Source: JBAXXL01 sp037127915 (GTDB lineage Bacteria > Bacteroidota > Ignavibacteria > Kapaibacteriales > UBA2268). Taken from it: a DNA stretch of 64,000 nt. The DNA is taken from contig JBAXXL010000016.1 in NCBI GenBank assembly GCA_037127915.1, positions 22,267-86,266 of the forward strand, given 5' to 3'. A program made the position numbers and the translations under genes. A model generated the notes under the pieces. It did not search any database and was not told where the DNA came from. It was given only the letters and a program-made list of their open reading frames with translations. Positions 51,801 through 60,761 of this stretch are shown here, in pieces. The number at the start of each line of letters is the position of its first letter. Position 1 is the first letter of the stretch.

Positions 51801-54800
51801 GGTAACAATAAGCAAAAAATTTGGGGTGGTATGCAAAGATTGCTCTCTTCGTTTAATACGAATTTTGATAATGAAAACATAGAATTTATTGAAATTATGA
51901 TGAGTATCGAAGATTGGGAAGCAGGTCAAACAAAAATGTTTATTGACTTGGGTCAAATAAGCGAAGACATTATTCCTAACCATCGCGGTGATACCGAAGA
52001 CGGTTCAACCAAAACGAATCCGGTTCCGAATGGTATAATAGACGCCGGCGAAGATACAGGGTTGGATACATTAGACAATACGGAAGAAAAGGTGCACTAT
52101 CCTTATCCTTTGAATTTAGAAGATGACCCTGCCCGAGACGACTATGCATTCGATTTCAATAAGGAAGACAAGAGCCGTACTTGGATTGACTTTTCCCATT
52201 ATAATAATTATGAAGGTAATGCAAGAGTTTCAGAAATGGGACAATTTCCTGACCAAGAAATGCTCAATAGTAATAATGGAATGAATATTTCTGAGTCAAA
52301 TAGCTATTTTACTTATGAAGTTGATCTTAATCCTGATCCTTTAAATAATCCCCAAATTGTCGGAGGCTCTGGATATGCAGGTTTATATACTTGGCATTTA
52401 TATAGAATTCCTGTCCGAAAACCGACATCAAAATTCGGTACACCATCGTATTCAAACATTCAATATGTACGAATTCGTTACCAAGGTGGAAAGCTTAAAG
52501 CCGCAGTCGCTGATTGGAGGTTATTGGGTTCGCAATGGCAAAGAACAAGCAATTTGCAGAATGTAAATCCGAATGATAGTGTATTAGCTATTTCCTTTGT
52601 GAATTTATGGGAAAACAGTGAAGCTCCTGATTATTATGCAATGCCTCCGGGTGTTTCTGCACCCCGTCAGATGAATAATCCTGATCCGACTATAGATATC
52701 CAAATGAATGAGCAATCAATCAATGTTGGCGTTAGAAACTTGCGTTATGGCGAAGAACGCATGGCTACTCGAATTTACAGAGCGCAGGATATTTTCAACT
52801 ATAAAAAAATGAAACTCTTTTTCCATGGTGATGGGTCAATGCCGGATAAAATAACACCCGGGTCGGTCCCTAAAGCATACTGCTTTATCCGATTTGGTGT
52901 TGACTCTTCAAATTATTACGAATACCGTCGTCCGTTGACTAGGGGTTGGCAGGATGTAGAAATAGATTTAACAGAGCTAACTTCATTTAAACAAATACGC
53001 GATACTGGAAACGTCTATGGAAGGCAAACCTTTCCTGTTGCGGGTGATGAACAAGCATATTTTGCAATTAAGGGTAATCCGATATTAACACGAGTATCGT
53101 TCTTCGGATTGGGTGTTGCTAATCCGGCAGAAAACTATCCGAACGAATTAACAACTTCTTTATGGATAGACGAACTCCGTTTAATTGATCCTGAAAGCTC
53201 ATCGGATTGGGCGGCGATAGCTAATGCAGATATTAAATTAGCTGATTTAGGTACAATCAATGCTTCGGTACAAAAATACCAGCCGAATTTCCATCAATTA
53301 GAGGAGCGATTCGGTAATAGGATAGATGCTGTAAATTGGACTTTTACTACTCAAGGAAATTTAGAAAAATTAGCACCGAAAGTTTTTTCAGGAATGCGGT
53401 TACCTATTTCATATACTCATGCTGAATTTATGCAGACTCCTCAATATCAGGCTTCGAATGATGTTAATTTGGAGCAAGCCGCTATCGCCGCAGAAAAGAA
53501 AACCTACGATTACTTGAAAAAAAGCGGTGTGGATGAAGTAACTGCTGTTGCAGAAGCTAAGAAAGAAAGAGATAAAACGGTACAAGCTTCCCAAACGATG
53601 AGGGTGCAAGATAGTTGGTCATTAACAGGTGTTAAATTAGGAATTCCTATAAAATATTGGTTAATAGACGAAACCTTGAATAAACTTACTTTGGGATATA
53701 ATTATTCACAAGAATTTTTACGTTCCCCTATATATAAAGAACAGTTTAATTGGGTATGGCAATTGAATGCCGGTTATAGTACTAATATTCCGGATATATT
53801 AGCTGTAAAACCTTTGTCTTGGATTAAAAAGGAATTTCCTGTTTTAGGAACATATAGAAACTGGAAATTAAACTTTCTACCATCTGCCATCTCGGCATCT
53901 ATAAATATGAATCGTCGTCGTCAAACGGAACAGTCTAGATTTTTAGATTTTGCTTCACCGGTATTAAGAAATTTTTCCGCACGGAAAGAAGCCGGTTTTT
54001 CATGGAAAATCTCGGAAGAAGGTTTGTTAAGTCCAATTATCGATTATTCATTCAATACAAATAGTACACTTGCACCGATAGAGACTGATGATTTTGGTAA
54101 TAATCTTCCGGGTTCGGAAGTTTTCCGAAGAATGTTTGCAAATGGTGTTTATTTGGGAGTTGATAATCTTCACAACCAAACAGTTACTATTAATTTCAAA
54201 CCTTTATTACCAGCTATAAATGGTTCCAATAGATTTATTACTATGTCCGGTACGTATAGTTCACAGTTCACTTGGAACGATCCTATGCAACCGGATCCAA
54301 AAATTTCAGACGCCTCCAAAAATGTTTCTGTCAATAGCAATCTCCGTTTTACATTATCATTACAACCCGGAGCAATGGCCGATAATTGGTTTGGAAAGTT
54401 AAATATGAGCAGTGAGCCGATACCAACGTCTCAAGGTGGTACTGTAGCAGGTCCTGTTGAAGAAGCAAAAATGCGTGAAAAACAACTTTCATTATCATTA
54501 CTCGGTAAAATTTTCAAAAAATCGGGACAAATACTCCGGTTAGTCTTTATGGAATGGGATAAAGCAGATTTGATATTTAATCAACAAAGCAGTTCTATAA
54601 ATTCGGGAGTCTATGGAACAACAGGTTTGGGAAATTTCTGGCGTGGGGTAGGGCTTCAACCAAGTACTCTGAGTAATGGAACCAGTTTTGCTTATCAAAT
54701 GGGATTAATAACCAATCCACATGGTGGTTTCAATATGGTATCCAGAGACCGTTTCCCTTGGTTCGGATTTGATACATATACTGGGTTGCGCCCATTAGAC

Positions 54801-55877
54801 GCAATTTTAACAGATAACTTCCGCCAAACAACTAGCTTTGAATTAAAAGGAAACAGAAAGCTTTGGAAGGGAGCGACAATGGAAATTAATTTCAAAACTG
54901 AAGAAGGTTATAATAGGAATCAAACTGTTACAACTAACGAATTTGGTATTCCAAAATTCTCTGCTATTTTAGCTAATGCTTCTATAAAAAGAACATATCT
55001 GTCGTGTCCTTCAATCTTTGGTTGGAATCCTGCAAACAATACAATCGATCATATTGTGGAACTTTTTGAAATTTCGAAAATAAAAATAGTTGGGTCTGCA
55101 CTCGATACAATTCAAAAGAATTCGGCATTACAAGAAGCCTTGAGTGATGCATTTTTCGAAGGATTAAGGGCAATCAGCATTACTAAAGGATCAGCGGCAA
55201 GATTTGTTCCCGCACCGAATTGGAAAATCAGATGGGAAGGTTTAGAAACATTCAGTTTATGGAAAGATATTATCAAACGAATGAGTTTAGAACATTCATA
55301 TACATCGAATTACAATGAGGAAGTCCAAATAACCGATAATGGTCGTGTTGTACAAAAGCAGGCTGTAAGATTCGGATTTGAACCCCTAATCGGGCTTTCG
55401 GCAAGTCTTGATGAAGAAAAGCTAAAAGGTACCGCTACAGGACAATTAAGATGGTCAACTACCAGCACATATAGCTTTAATGGTGTTACAAAAACAACAA
55501 TTCAAGGTAATTCTACTGATGAGGTTACTTTACAGGGCTCATATACGATGAAAGGTTTTGAATTTCCACTCTTTGGAATAATATTAAAGAATGATTTTGA
55601 ATTGAGTATGATGCTTACTTATAAGCGTAATTTCCGCTCTACCTATGATGTTTTAGACAAATCCAGCTATAGTGGAACAAATAAAAACGGGCGTACTTTA
55701 GAGGGAAATACTCAGATAATTATGGAACCAAGAGCAAGGTACAATGTGAGCAACGTTGTGACAGCATCCGCATTCTTAAGATATGAGGGAACCATCAACG
55801 AAGGCGATGCAAATGCCGGATACTCTACATTCCAATTGGGGGTTGACTTAAGGATATCGCTCTCTGGCGGACGTTAA
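48864..55877 (+). CDS. sprA: Type IX secretion translocon SprA (Sov)
   Basis: Up to 2337 residues, the expected size for SprA, the giant outer-membrane barrel of the type IX system. The N-terminal hydrophobic segment is KRILYLVVLGIVWTNPLFSA; TTG codons at 48921 and 48927 are plausible alternative starts that shorten a non-typical leader. Long beta-strand-rich stretches carry SprA features such as INVNGEVNVRLGLRYDTQN, IGDKFKFGTDWNTKKVFDYE, SPVVYIDNFEGAQRYI and the C-terminal FQLGVDLRISLSGGR. It exports proteins bearing T9SS sorting domains, several of which (14531, 16571, 40263, 59455) are in this window. No other T9SS gene is adjacent. Confidence 0.95.
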   Translation: MFYWHKCCFNVILLILVKCLNLSKRILYLVVLGIVWTNPLFSAVIPYIYQSNSPAETNLYSEFSSVPNVKSPKAKLNTFLNTRLSIGEPTSKDTTKPIERQQNWTLLPRPRIWRDQYFKHEFGTLNTPPPDEYNENLKLDSATGTMLSNEKYGDVELAVPYALNLDDYLNYRKKVIQEKIWDSLITRYDVARSLSKRDIAGLLGSVSGMTIPIPPNPLTGIFGKPEISINVNGEVNVRLGLRYDTQNLGTTSQFGQSQWSPMFDQEIRVNVSASIGDKFKFGTDWNTKKVFDYENKFKIGFEGEDDDIIKLVEVGDVSLPLKSQLIGGGEALFGIRTDFQFGPLFLKTLFSQRRGQRKWVDVKGGASKQYFSLRAYDWAKNHFFFDTAYKKIYDEYFKYSTPIIPKSSSYYRIKRYEVYESASDIRDYATRSANGIAIDTLTPVGYNQPYSSSFKKSPIIEGRVEKASFMLLDSTRYRVDRNLGTLHFKSLHEDRFYAVAYCIEGPTDDEKDDIYYGTFSNLTKEKDTMVLKLIYRPNLQPAFKVLWSRQMKNIYQINASNVATADTKISLWYIRQSNDSTDVLEGVPDKLVTIFGVDQVTNGSGAAPPDGQFDLRQPYFDPLYGEITFPSSEPFGDGLRKYFKQDKIGNPDLAELYTFDDVYDTTYAAAARNTARDRFRISGEVSGTSSNKIVLNDFNLAPNSVRVTLDGVQLKEYQDYVVDYFSGTITMKSSRAMQPNANLKVEYEKHDIFNISTRTLAGIRADYALLKTRRANATLGATFMYYDQSAIIDRVMLGEEPVSNSMFGLDAEFRWDTPWLTKLLDYLPFYDTKVQSSMNFKAEWALMMPTPNKRTSDVLSDMNSPVVYIDNFEGAQRYITLGLNPTQWTFSSQPNDARYWDIDSTAAKFRANMIWFQYIIPRVPIRNVYPNNKSYQQGNQNISPLYISFDPYMRGIYNKNPEFLDTLNPQYQEPAFADKGNNKQKIWGGMQRLLSSFNTNFDNENIEFIEIMMSIEDWEAGQTKMFIDLGQISEDIIPNHRGDTEDGSTKTNPVPNGIIDAGEDTGLDTLDNTEEKVHYPYPLNLEDDPARDDYAFDFNKEDKSRTWIDFSHYNNYEGNARVSEMGQFPDQEMLNSNNGMNISESNSYFTYEVDLNPDPLNNPQIVGGSGYAGLYTWHLYRIPVRKPTSKFGTPSYSNIQYVRIRYQGGKLKAAVADWRLLGSQWQRTSNLQNVNPNDSVLAISFVNLWENSEAPDYYAMPPGVSAPRQMNNPDPTIDIQMNEQSINVGVRNLRYGEERMATRIYRAQDIFNYKKMKLFFHGDGSMPDKITPGSVPKAYCFIRFGVDSSNYYEYRRPLTRGWQDVEIDLTELTSFKQIRDTGNVYGRQTFPVAGDEQAYFAIKGNPILTRVSFFGLGVANPAENYPNELTTSLWIDELRLIDPESSSDWAAIANADIKLADLGTINASVQKYQPNFHQLEERFGNRIDAVNWTFTTQGNLEKLAPKVFSGMRLPISYTHAEFMQTPQYQASNDVNLEQAAIAAEKKTYDYLKKSGVDEVTAVAEAKKERDKTVQASQTMRVQDSWSLTGVKLGIPIKYWLIDETLNKLTLGYNYSQEFLRSPIYKEQFNWVWQLNAGYSTNIPDILAVKPLSWIKKEFPVLGTYRNWKLNFLPSAISASINMNRRRQTEQSRFLDFASPVLRNFSARKEAGFSWKISEEGLLSPIIDYSFNTNSTLAPIETDDFGNNLPGSEVFRRMFANGVYLGVDNLHNQTVTINFKPLLPAINGSNRFITMSGTYSSQFTWNDPMQPDPKISDASKNVSVNSNLRFTLSLQPGAMADNWFGKLNMSSEPIPTSQGGTVAGPVEEAKMREKQLSLSLLGKIFKKSGQILRLVFMEWDKADLIFNQQSSSINSGVYGTTGLGNFWRGVGLQPSTLSNGTSFAYQMGLITNPHGGFNMVSRDRFPWFGFDTYTGLRPLDAILTDNFRQTTSFELKGNRKLWKGATMEINFKTEEGYNRNQTVTTNEFGIPKFSAILANASIKRTYLSCPSIFGWNPANNTIDHIVELFEISKIKIVGSALDTIQKNSALQEALSDAFFEGLRAISITKGSAARFVPAPNWKIRWEGLETFSLWKDIIKRMSLEHSYTSNYNEEVQITDNGRVVQKQAVRFGFEPLIGLSASLDEEKLKGTATGQLRWSTTSTYSFNGVTKTTIQGNSTDEVTLQGSYTMKGFEFPLFGIILKNDFELSMMLTYKRNFRSTYDVLDKSSYSGTNKNGRTLEGNTQIIMEPRARYNVSNVVTASAFLRYEGTINEGDANAGYSTFQLGVDLRISLSGGR

Positions 55878-55912
55878 AAATTTTAAAATAATTAAGAATT
55901 ATTCATAAATAT

Positions 55913-55945
55913 ATTTGTTTTTTACTCAAATTATTCTTAATTTTG
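55913..55945 (+). promoter_or_regulatory. Promoter-like copy upstream of tRNA-Gln promoter
   Basis: TTTG (55913-55916) and TAATTTTG (55938-55945) with a 21-bp spacer, followed by AATTCCGAAA. The context repeats that of the tRNA promoter 108 bp downstream, but no RNA gene follows directly. Confidence 0.5.
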
Positions 55946-56022
55946 AATTCCGAAACAGTTCTGAAATAAAAATTCTTTGAAATAAAAAATGCGAATAAAA
56001 TGAAAATATTTTAATAAATTGT

Positions 56023-56053
56023 TTTGTTAGTATTGAAAAATTTCTTAATTTTG
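56023..56053 (+). promoter_or_regulatory. Promoter of tRNA-Gln
   Basis: TTTG (56023-56026) and TAATTTTG (56046-56053) with a 19-bp spacer match the Bacteroidota consensus. Transcription would start about 20 bp before the tRNA. Confidence 0.75.
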
Positions 56054-56081
56054 AACTCCGAAAGAAATCGGAAATTAAAAA

Positions 56082-56154
56082 TGCCTTGTAGTGTAACTGG
56101 CAACACGTCTGACTCTGAATCAGAAGAGTTCAGGTTCGAGTCCTGACAAGGCAG
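56082..56154 (+). tRNA. tRNA-Gln (anticodon CTG)
   Basis: A 73-nt cloverleaf: acceptor TGCCTTG/CAAGGCA, D arm GTGT...ACAC, anticodon stem TCTGA/TCAGA with loop CTCTGAA (anticodon CTG), T arm CAGG-TTCGAGT-CCTG and discriminator G, as expected for glutamine. CCA is not encoded. A terminator follows immediately. Confidence 0.95.
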
Positions 56155-56157
56155 CTT

Positions 56158-56191
56158 AAAAAAGCTTCTGTTTTTGACGGAAGCTTTTTTT
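56158..56191 (+). terminator. Intrinsic terminator of tRNA-Gln
   Basis: AAAAAGCTTC pairs with GAAGCTTTTT around a short loop, with a T-tract to 56191. The apparent TTG start of the recX frame at 56190 falls in it, which argues for the ATG at 56214. Confidence 0.9.
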
Positions 56192-56213
56192 GTTTAACAA
56201 TAATGATATTATT

Positions 56214-56843
56214 ATGGTTATTGAGCGCCTAATAACGAAAAGTAATTCTAAGTGCTTAGTAGAAATGTCAGATGATTATTCTGTTATAATTTCTACAGAT
56301 TTGGTGCTTGAATATAAACTCCACAAAGGAATGCAGATAGAGGAGGATACTCTGGGTAGTATTCTTTCACGCCAAAATAATATTGATGCAAAACAAACTG
56401 CCTATAACTATATTGCTTATAAACCTAGAACAGAATCGCAAGTCCGTTCGAAGCTCAAAGAAAAACTATTTCCACAAGATGCTATTGACAAATCCATTGA
56501 ATTTCTTTATGAATTCAAATATCTGGATGATGAAAAGTATGCTATGGATTTCGTGAAGAGTTATTTGAATCTTAAAGGTGCCGGCAGAATCAAACTAGCT
56601 ATGGAACTAAAGAAAAGAGGAATTTCGAAGGATCATATTAGTAACGCAATACAAACACATTTCCCGGAAGATGCGGCTGAATTGACAATGACCACAGCAA
56701 TATCATACCTAAAGAAAATATCATACAAGACCTTGGAAAAGCAAAAAAGCTCGTTAAGGAATTTTTTACTACGGCAGGGATTTGAGTACAACAATATAAA
56801 TAACACTATGAATGAAATATTTGAAAATCGTGAACAAAATTAA
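56214..56843 (+). CDS. recX: RecA regulator RecX
   Basis: A 209-residue protein from ATG 56214 (MVIERLITKSNSK). The RecX helical repeats are visible: AYNYIAYKPRTESQVRSKLK, then FLYEFKYLDDEKYAMDFVKS and the GAGRIKLAMELKKRGISKDH segment, all typical of the family. RecX binds RecA filaments and inhibits recombinase activity. The frame can be read back to a TTG at 56190, but that overlaps the tRNA terminator. recA is not nearby; tex follows 13 bp downstream, so recX and tex are probably co-transcribed. Confidence 0.92.
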   Translation: MVIERLITKSNSKCLVEMSDDYSVIISTDLVLEYKLHKGMQIEEDTLGSILSRQNNIDAKQTAYNYIAYKPRTESQVRSKLKEKLFPQDAIDKSIEFLYEFKYLDDEKYAMDFVKSYLNLKGAGRIKLAMELKKRGISKDHISNAIQTHFPEDAAELTMTTAISYLKKISYKTLEKQKSSLRNFLLRQGFEYNNINNTMNEIFENREQN

Positions 56844-56856
56844 ATAGAAAAGAAAA

Positions 56857-59103
56857 ATGTTAAATATCAAAGAAATTTTAGTAAAAGAATCGGGTATAGA
56901 ACTTTGGCGAATCGAAAACGCTTTAAAATTGCGTGAAGAAGGCGGCACATTGCCTTTCATTGCTCGATATCGTAAAGAACAAACCGGTACGATGGATGAA
57001 AATCAGTTACGCGATATGTTCGATAGAGCCGATTATCTTGATGAGCTTGAAAAACGGAAAGAAGCTATATTAAAATCTATCGAAGAACAAGGAAAACTTA
57101 CCGAGGAGTTAAAATTTAAAATTGAAAACTGCTTGGTTAAAAATGAATTGGAAGATTTATATCTGCCATATAAGCCAAAACGCAGAACTCGCGCCACAAT
57201 CGCAAAAGAAAAAGGTTTGGAACCTTTAGCGTCCATAATCAAAGAAGCAAATTCGCCGGAAAGCCCAAAAATTGATTTGTCACTTGCCGCAGTGGATTTT
57301 ATATCTACTGAAAAGGGCGTAGAGACCGCTGAAGAAGCTTTAGCTGGTGCATCCGATATTATTGCGGAAGAAATAGCGGAAACTGCTGAATTGCGTGCAT
57401 GGGTCAGAAATTTCTTTACCGAAAAAGGCATATATAAAGCTGATATTAAAAAGGAATTCGAACTTGGTTCAACAAAATACGAAGCATATCGGAATTTCAG
57501 TATTCCCGTTCGTGAAATCGCACCTCATGTTATGTTAGCTCTTCGTCGTGGTGAAGCCGAAGGTTTTGTAAACTTGGATTTAGATTTTGAGGAAGAATCA
57601 GCCCTAACGCATATAGAGGGTAAAACAATTGAATCAAGAGCATTGAATATTCAAACTTTGTATAAAAACATTATTAAAGACGCTTTTGCACGCTTAATGC
57701 AGAATTCACTCGTTGGCGAGGTTCGTTTGGAAAGTAAAAAATTCTCCGATGAGAAATCCATCGATGTTTTCGAATCGAATATGCGGAATATATTGCTATC
57801 GGCACCGGCAGGTCTAAAACCTACAATGGGAATTGACCCCGGGTTCAGAACAGGTTGTAAGGTCGCTATAATTGATGAAACCGGTAAATATATTACATAT
57901 AAACCTATATTTCTATTTGGCTCTGATGACAAAATGAATGAAGCAAAGCTATTTATTTTTGATGCTATCGCGAAATATAAAATAGAATTAATTGCTATCG
58001 GAAACGGAACCGCCGGACGAGAAGCAGAAAAATTTGTGCGTGATTTACTAAAAGACGCGGTCAACAAACCTGTAATCGTTACAGTAAATGAATCGGGAGC
58101 TTCAATATATTCAGCCAGTAAATTAGCAGGCGAAGAATTCCCTGAATTAGATTTGACAGTTAGAGGCGCAATTAGTATCGGCAGACGTTTACAGGATCCT
58201 TTGGCGGAATTAGTGAAAATTGACCCTAAATCAATAGGGGTTGGCCAATATCAGCACGATGTTGACCAAAAGTTACTTCAGAAAAAATTAACCGAAACGG
58301 TCGAAAGTTGCGTGAACTATGTGGGTGTGGATTTAAATACATCTTCAAAAGAACTGTTAACTTATGTTTCCGGTATCAATAGCCGTTTGGCAGAAAGTAT
58401 TGTGAAATTTAGAAACGAAAACGGAACTTATAAAAATAGACGCCAATTGATGAAAGTATCAGGTTTCGGTGATAAAGCATTCCAATTATCAGCCGGTTTT
58501 CTGCGCATAAGAAATGGCGAAAATCAGTTGGATAATACCGCAGTTCATCCTGAAAGCTACCATATAGTTGAAAAAATTGCGAAGGATAATGGTTTATCGA
58601 TAGATAACATTGATCAAATGCGCGAAAAGATAAGTTCAATAGATATTAAAAAGTATGTTACTGAAGAGATTGGTGAACCTACACTTCGCGATATCGTTAA
58701 AGAATTAGAAAAACCGGGACGCGACCCGCGGGCGGAATTTAAATATGCCGAATTTGATGATTCCGTGAAAGAGATTAAAGACCTTAAAGTTGGAATGGAG
58801 CTCGAAGGTGTAATCACAAACGTTACTAATTTTGGGGCTTTTGTCGATATAGGTGTTCACCAAGACGGTTTAGTTCACAAATCACAGATAGCGGATAGAT
58901 TTGTCGCCGACCCGACGGATTTTGTTAAAGCCGGTCAAATTGTTAAAGTCAGGGTTTTGGATATTGACGAAAAACTAAGCCGCATCCAGTTGACTATGAA
59001 AAGTGATAAACCGATAGAGAAAAAATCCTTTAAAAACGAAAGGCAAGCAAAGCAAGAGCCATCATTTTCGTTGGATGATTTGAAAGCGAAATTCGGAAAA
59101 TAG
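56857..59103 (+). CDS. tex: Transcription accessory protein Tex
   Basis: A 748-residue RNA-binding protein with the full Tex layout: N-terminal helical domain (TLPFIARYRKEQTGTMDENQ), YqgF-like nuclease fold (MGIDPGFRTGCKVAIIDETG), helix-hairpin-helix repeats (VGVDLNTSSKELLTYVSGIN, VSGFGDKAFQLSAGFLRI), and an S1 domain near the end (VGMELEGVITNVTNFGAFVD). The C-terminal ~35 residues are a charged tail. Tex associates with nucleic acid and transcription complexes. It starts 13 bp after recX and is followed by two palindromes. Confidence 0.96.
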   Translation: MLNIKEILVKESGIELWRIENALKLREEGGTLPFIARYRKEQTGTMDENQLRDMFDRADYLDELEKRKEAILKSIEEQGKLTEELKFKIENCLVKNELEDLYLPYKPKRRTRATIAKEKGLEPLASIIKEANSPESPKIDLSLAAVDFISTEKGVETAEEALAGASDIIAEEIAETAELRAWVRNFFTEKGIYKADIKKEFELGSTKYEAYRNFSIPVREIAPHVMLALRRGEAEGFVNLDLDFEEESALTHIEGKTIESRALNIQTLYKNIIKDAFARLMQNSLVGEVRLESKKFSDEKSIDVFESNMRNILLSAPAGLKPTMGIDPGFRTGCKVAIIDETGKYITYKPIFLFGSDDKMNEAKLFIFDAIAKYKIELIAIGNGTAGREAEKFVRDLLKDAVNKPVIVTVNESGASIYSASKLAGEEFPELDLTVRGAISIGRRLQDPLAELVKIDPKSIGVGQYQHDVDQKLLQKKLTETVESCVNYVGVDLNTSSKELLTYVSGINSRLAESIVKFRNENGTYKNRRQLMKVSGFGDKAFQLSAGFLRIRNGENQLDNTAVHPESYHIVEKIAKDNGLSIDNIDQMREKISSIDIKKYVTEEIGEPTLRDIVKELEKPGRDPRAEFKYAEFDDSVKEIKDLKVGMELEGVITNVTNFGAFVDIGVHQDGLVHKSQIADRFVADPTDFVKAGQIVKVRVLDIDEKLSRIQLTMKSDKPIEKKSFKNERQAKQEPSFSLDDLKAKFGK

Positions 59104-59147
59104 CAAAATAATTATTAATGATGAATGATAAATAGGAAGAAATGTAG

Positions 59148-59173
59148 GGACACGGCGTGCCGTGTCCACTTTT
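59148..59173 (+). terminator. GGACACGGC palindrome with T-tract after tex
   Basis: GGACACGGC-GT-GCCGTGTCC (59148-59167), perfect 9-2-9, followed by AC and six T. It is GC-rich in an AT-rich setting and belongs to a widely dispersed type of palindrome. It probably terminates tex. Confidence 0.82.
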
Positions 59174-59175
59174 TT

Positions 59176-59208
59176 AGATGGGCTCTACTTTCAAAGGTTG
59201 AGTCCATC
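59176..59208. repeat. GATGG...CCATC hairpin element
   Basis: AGATGGGCTCTAC...GTTGAGTCCATCT, an imperfect hairpin resembling the one at 42392-42421. It directly follows the tex palindrome. Confidence 0.6.
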
Positions 59209-59410
59209 TTTGCCTAAGAAAATCACTATAAAATCACTACAAAACAAATTTTAAAAATTAATTTATATTCATTAACCACTTTATTTGAATAAAAAGAGTT
59301 AATTTATTATCGAAATACAAACAAAACATAAATAACTATTATAGGAGAAATAAAAGACAAAAAAGTCCGATTTAAGAATTAATTTGGAAATTCGTATTAA
59401 GATAAATATT

Positions 59411-59429
59411 TTAACCGATAATCGGTTAA
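59411..59429. promoter_or_regulatory. Palindrome TTAACCGAT-A-ATCGGTTAA
   Basis: Perfect 9-1-9 dyad 25 bp before the ATG of the T9SS propeller gene at 59455, just upstream of its GGAG. It could be a repressor site or an mRNA hairpin near the ribosome-binding site. Confidence 0.45.
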
Positions 59430-59454
59430 TTAAACACTTATGGAGATTTGAATT

Positions 59455-60756
59455 ATGAGAGCTAAACACTTATTAATTGTCGCGGCACTAGTTTTTATCG
59501 CAACTATGGCTATGGCACAGCCAAACGTGCCAACCCTCAACGTCGATACGTTGACTAACCTCGGTAAAACCGGCGGTGGCGAAGCAGGAGGCGCATTATT
59601 CCTCCCCGATGGAAATATAATTGCCCTTTGGAAAGGCAGACCACTAATCATTGACTCAAAGTCAGGTGGGATTATTAGAAATTTGGATGCGCTACCGAGT
59701 GGATTTGCATCCAGCCCAGAAATAACAAGTGATGGTACAAAATTAGTTACCAAAGTATCAGGACCAAAACTTGCTGTTTGGGATATCCAATCTGGAAAAA
59801 TTATACACCAGATAGAATATGATATTTCATATTTCTGTCTATCACCCGATGGAACAAAATTATTTATTACCTTACCAAACAAAGCAGAACATCCAGGATT
59901 AATTGCTATCTACGACATGATTACTTTTAAAGAAATTGAAACATTATCTTATAGTGGTTTAAAATCAGCATACAGTATCGATATTTCACCCGATGGACAA
60001 ACACTTGCAATATCGGTAGAAAAAACACCAAATGGTTCATCTGATACACAAACAAATCAGGTTGTTTTAATAAATCCGAATGATAAGAAAAAGTATACGG
60101 TTGTAGAGCCTTCAGGGTCAGGTTTTCTGACAATGCAATTTTCACCTGACGGCAAACGAATAGCTTCGCTGTACAACGATGGTAATCATATATATATATA
60201 TATATATGATTTAGAGACCAAAGAGAAAAATTACATAAGATCGGAAGAACTTTCAACTCTGTTTGGAATTGTTAATTTTGGTTCAATTGGCAAACCACAA
60301 TTTGTTAATTCAGATATTTTATATACTGTAATTGACGATGAGCAAAAAAAAATCAATTATACATTCACTTGGTCAATTCCTGAACACAGAGTTAAAAATT
60401 ATATAAATTTTCCTGCTTCATTAATAGATGTAAATGATAGTCTTATTTTATACTGTAGTGGAAAAATATTGGGTTTGAACAAAAAAAGCGTCGTTCCGGT
60501 CACTGAAAGCCCAAAACCAAATGAAAGTTTCTTAACATTTAACAATAATCAATTGGAATACTATTCTAATAAGTCTTTCATTGGTGAATCAATGGTTTAC
60601 GATACAACCGGTAAACAAATAGCTATCCTAGGTACAAAATCATTTATAGTTGGTAAAAATATTATACAAACTAATCAACAATTACCTGTCGGTGTTTATT
60701 TACTTACAATAAAAAATGGAATTGAGCAATTAACCTACAAATTTATTGTGGAGTGA
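59455..60756 (+). CDS. T9SS-secreted WD40-like protein with (AT)10 tract
   Basis: A 433-residue exported protein with signal peptide MRAKHLLIVAALVFIATMAM ending at AQ. WD40/PD40-type strands recur (LSPDGTKLFITL, ISPDGQTLAISV, FSPDGKRIASLY). The last ~75 residues look like a T9SS sorting domain (YDTTGKQIAIL, LPVGVYLLTIKNG). Residues near 245 are HIYIYIYIYD, encoded by an (AT)10 repeat at 60188-60207, a tract that could change length and shift the frame. The next gene starts 5 bp after the stop, suggesting co-transcription and a shared export route. Confidence 0.85.
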   Translation: MRAKHLLIVAALVFIATMAMAQPNVPTLNVDTLTNLGKTGGGEAGGALFLPDGNIIALWKGRPLIIDSKSGGIIRNLDALPSGFASSPEITSDGTKLVTKVSGPKLAVWDIQSGKIIHQIEYDISYFCLSPDGTKLFITLPNKAEHPGLIAIYDMITFKEIETLSYSGLKSAYSIDISPDGQTLAISVEKTPNGSSDTQTNQVVLINPNDKKKYTVVEPSGSGFLTMQFSPDGKRIASLYNDGNHIYIYIYDLETKEKNYIRSEELSTLFGIVNFGSIGKPQFVNSDILYTVIDDEQKKINYTFTWSIPEHRVKNYINFPASLIDVNDSLILYCSGKILGLNKKSVVPVTESPKPNESFLTFNNNQLEYYSNKSFIGESMVYDTTGKQIAILGTKSFIVGKNIIQTNQQLPVGVYLLTIKNGIEQLTYKFIVE

Positions 60757-60761
60757 GTAAA

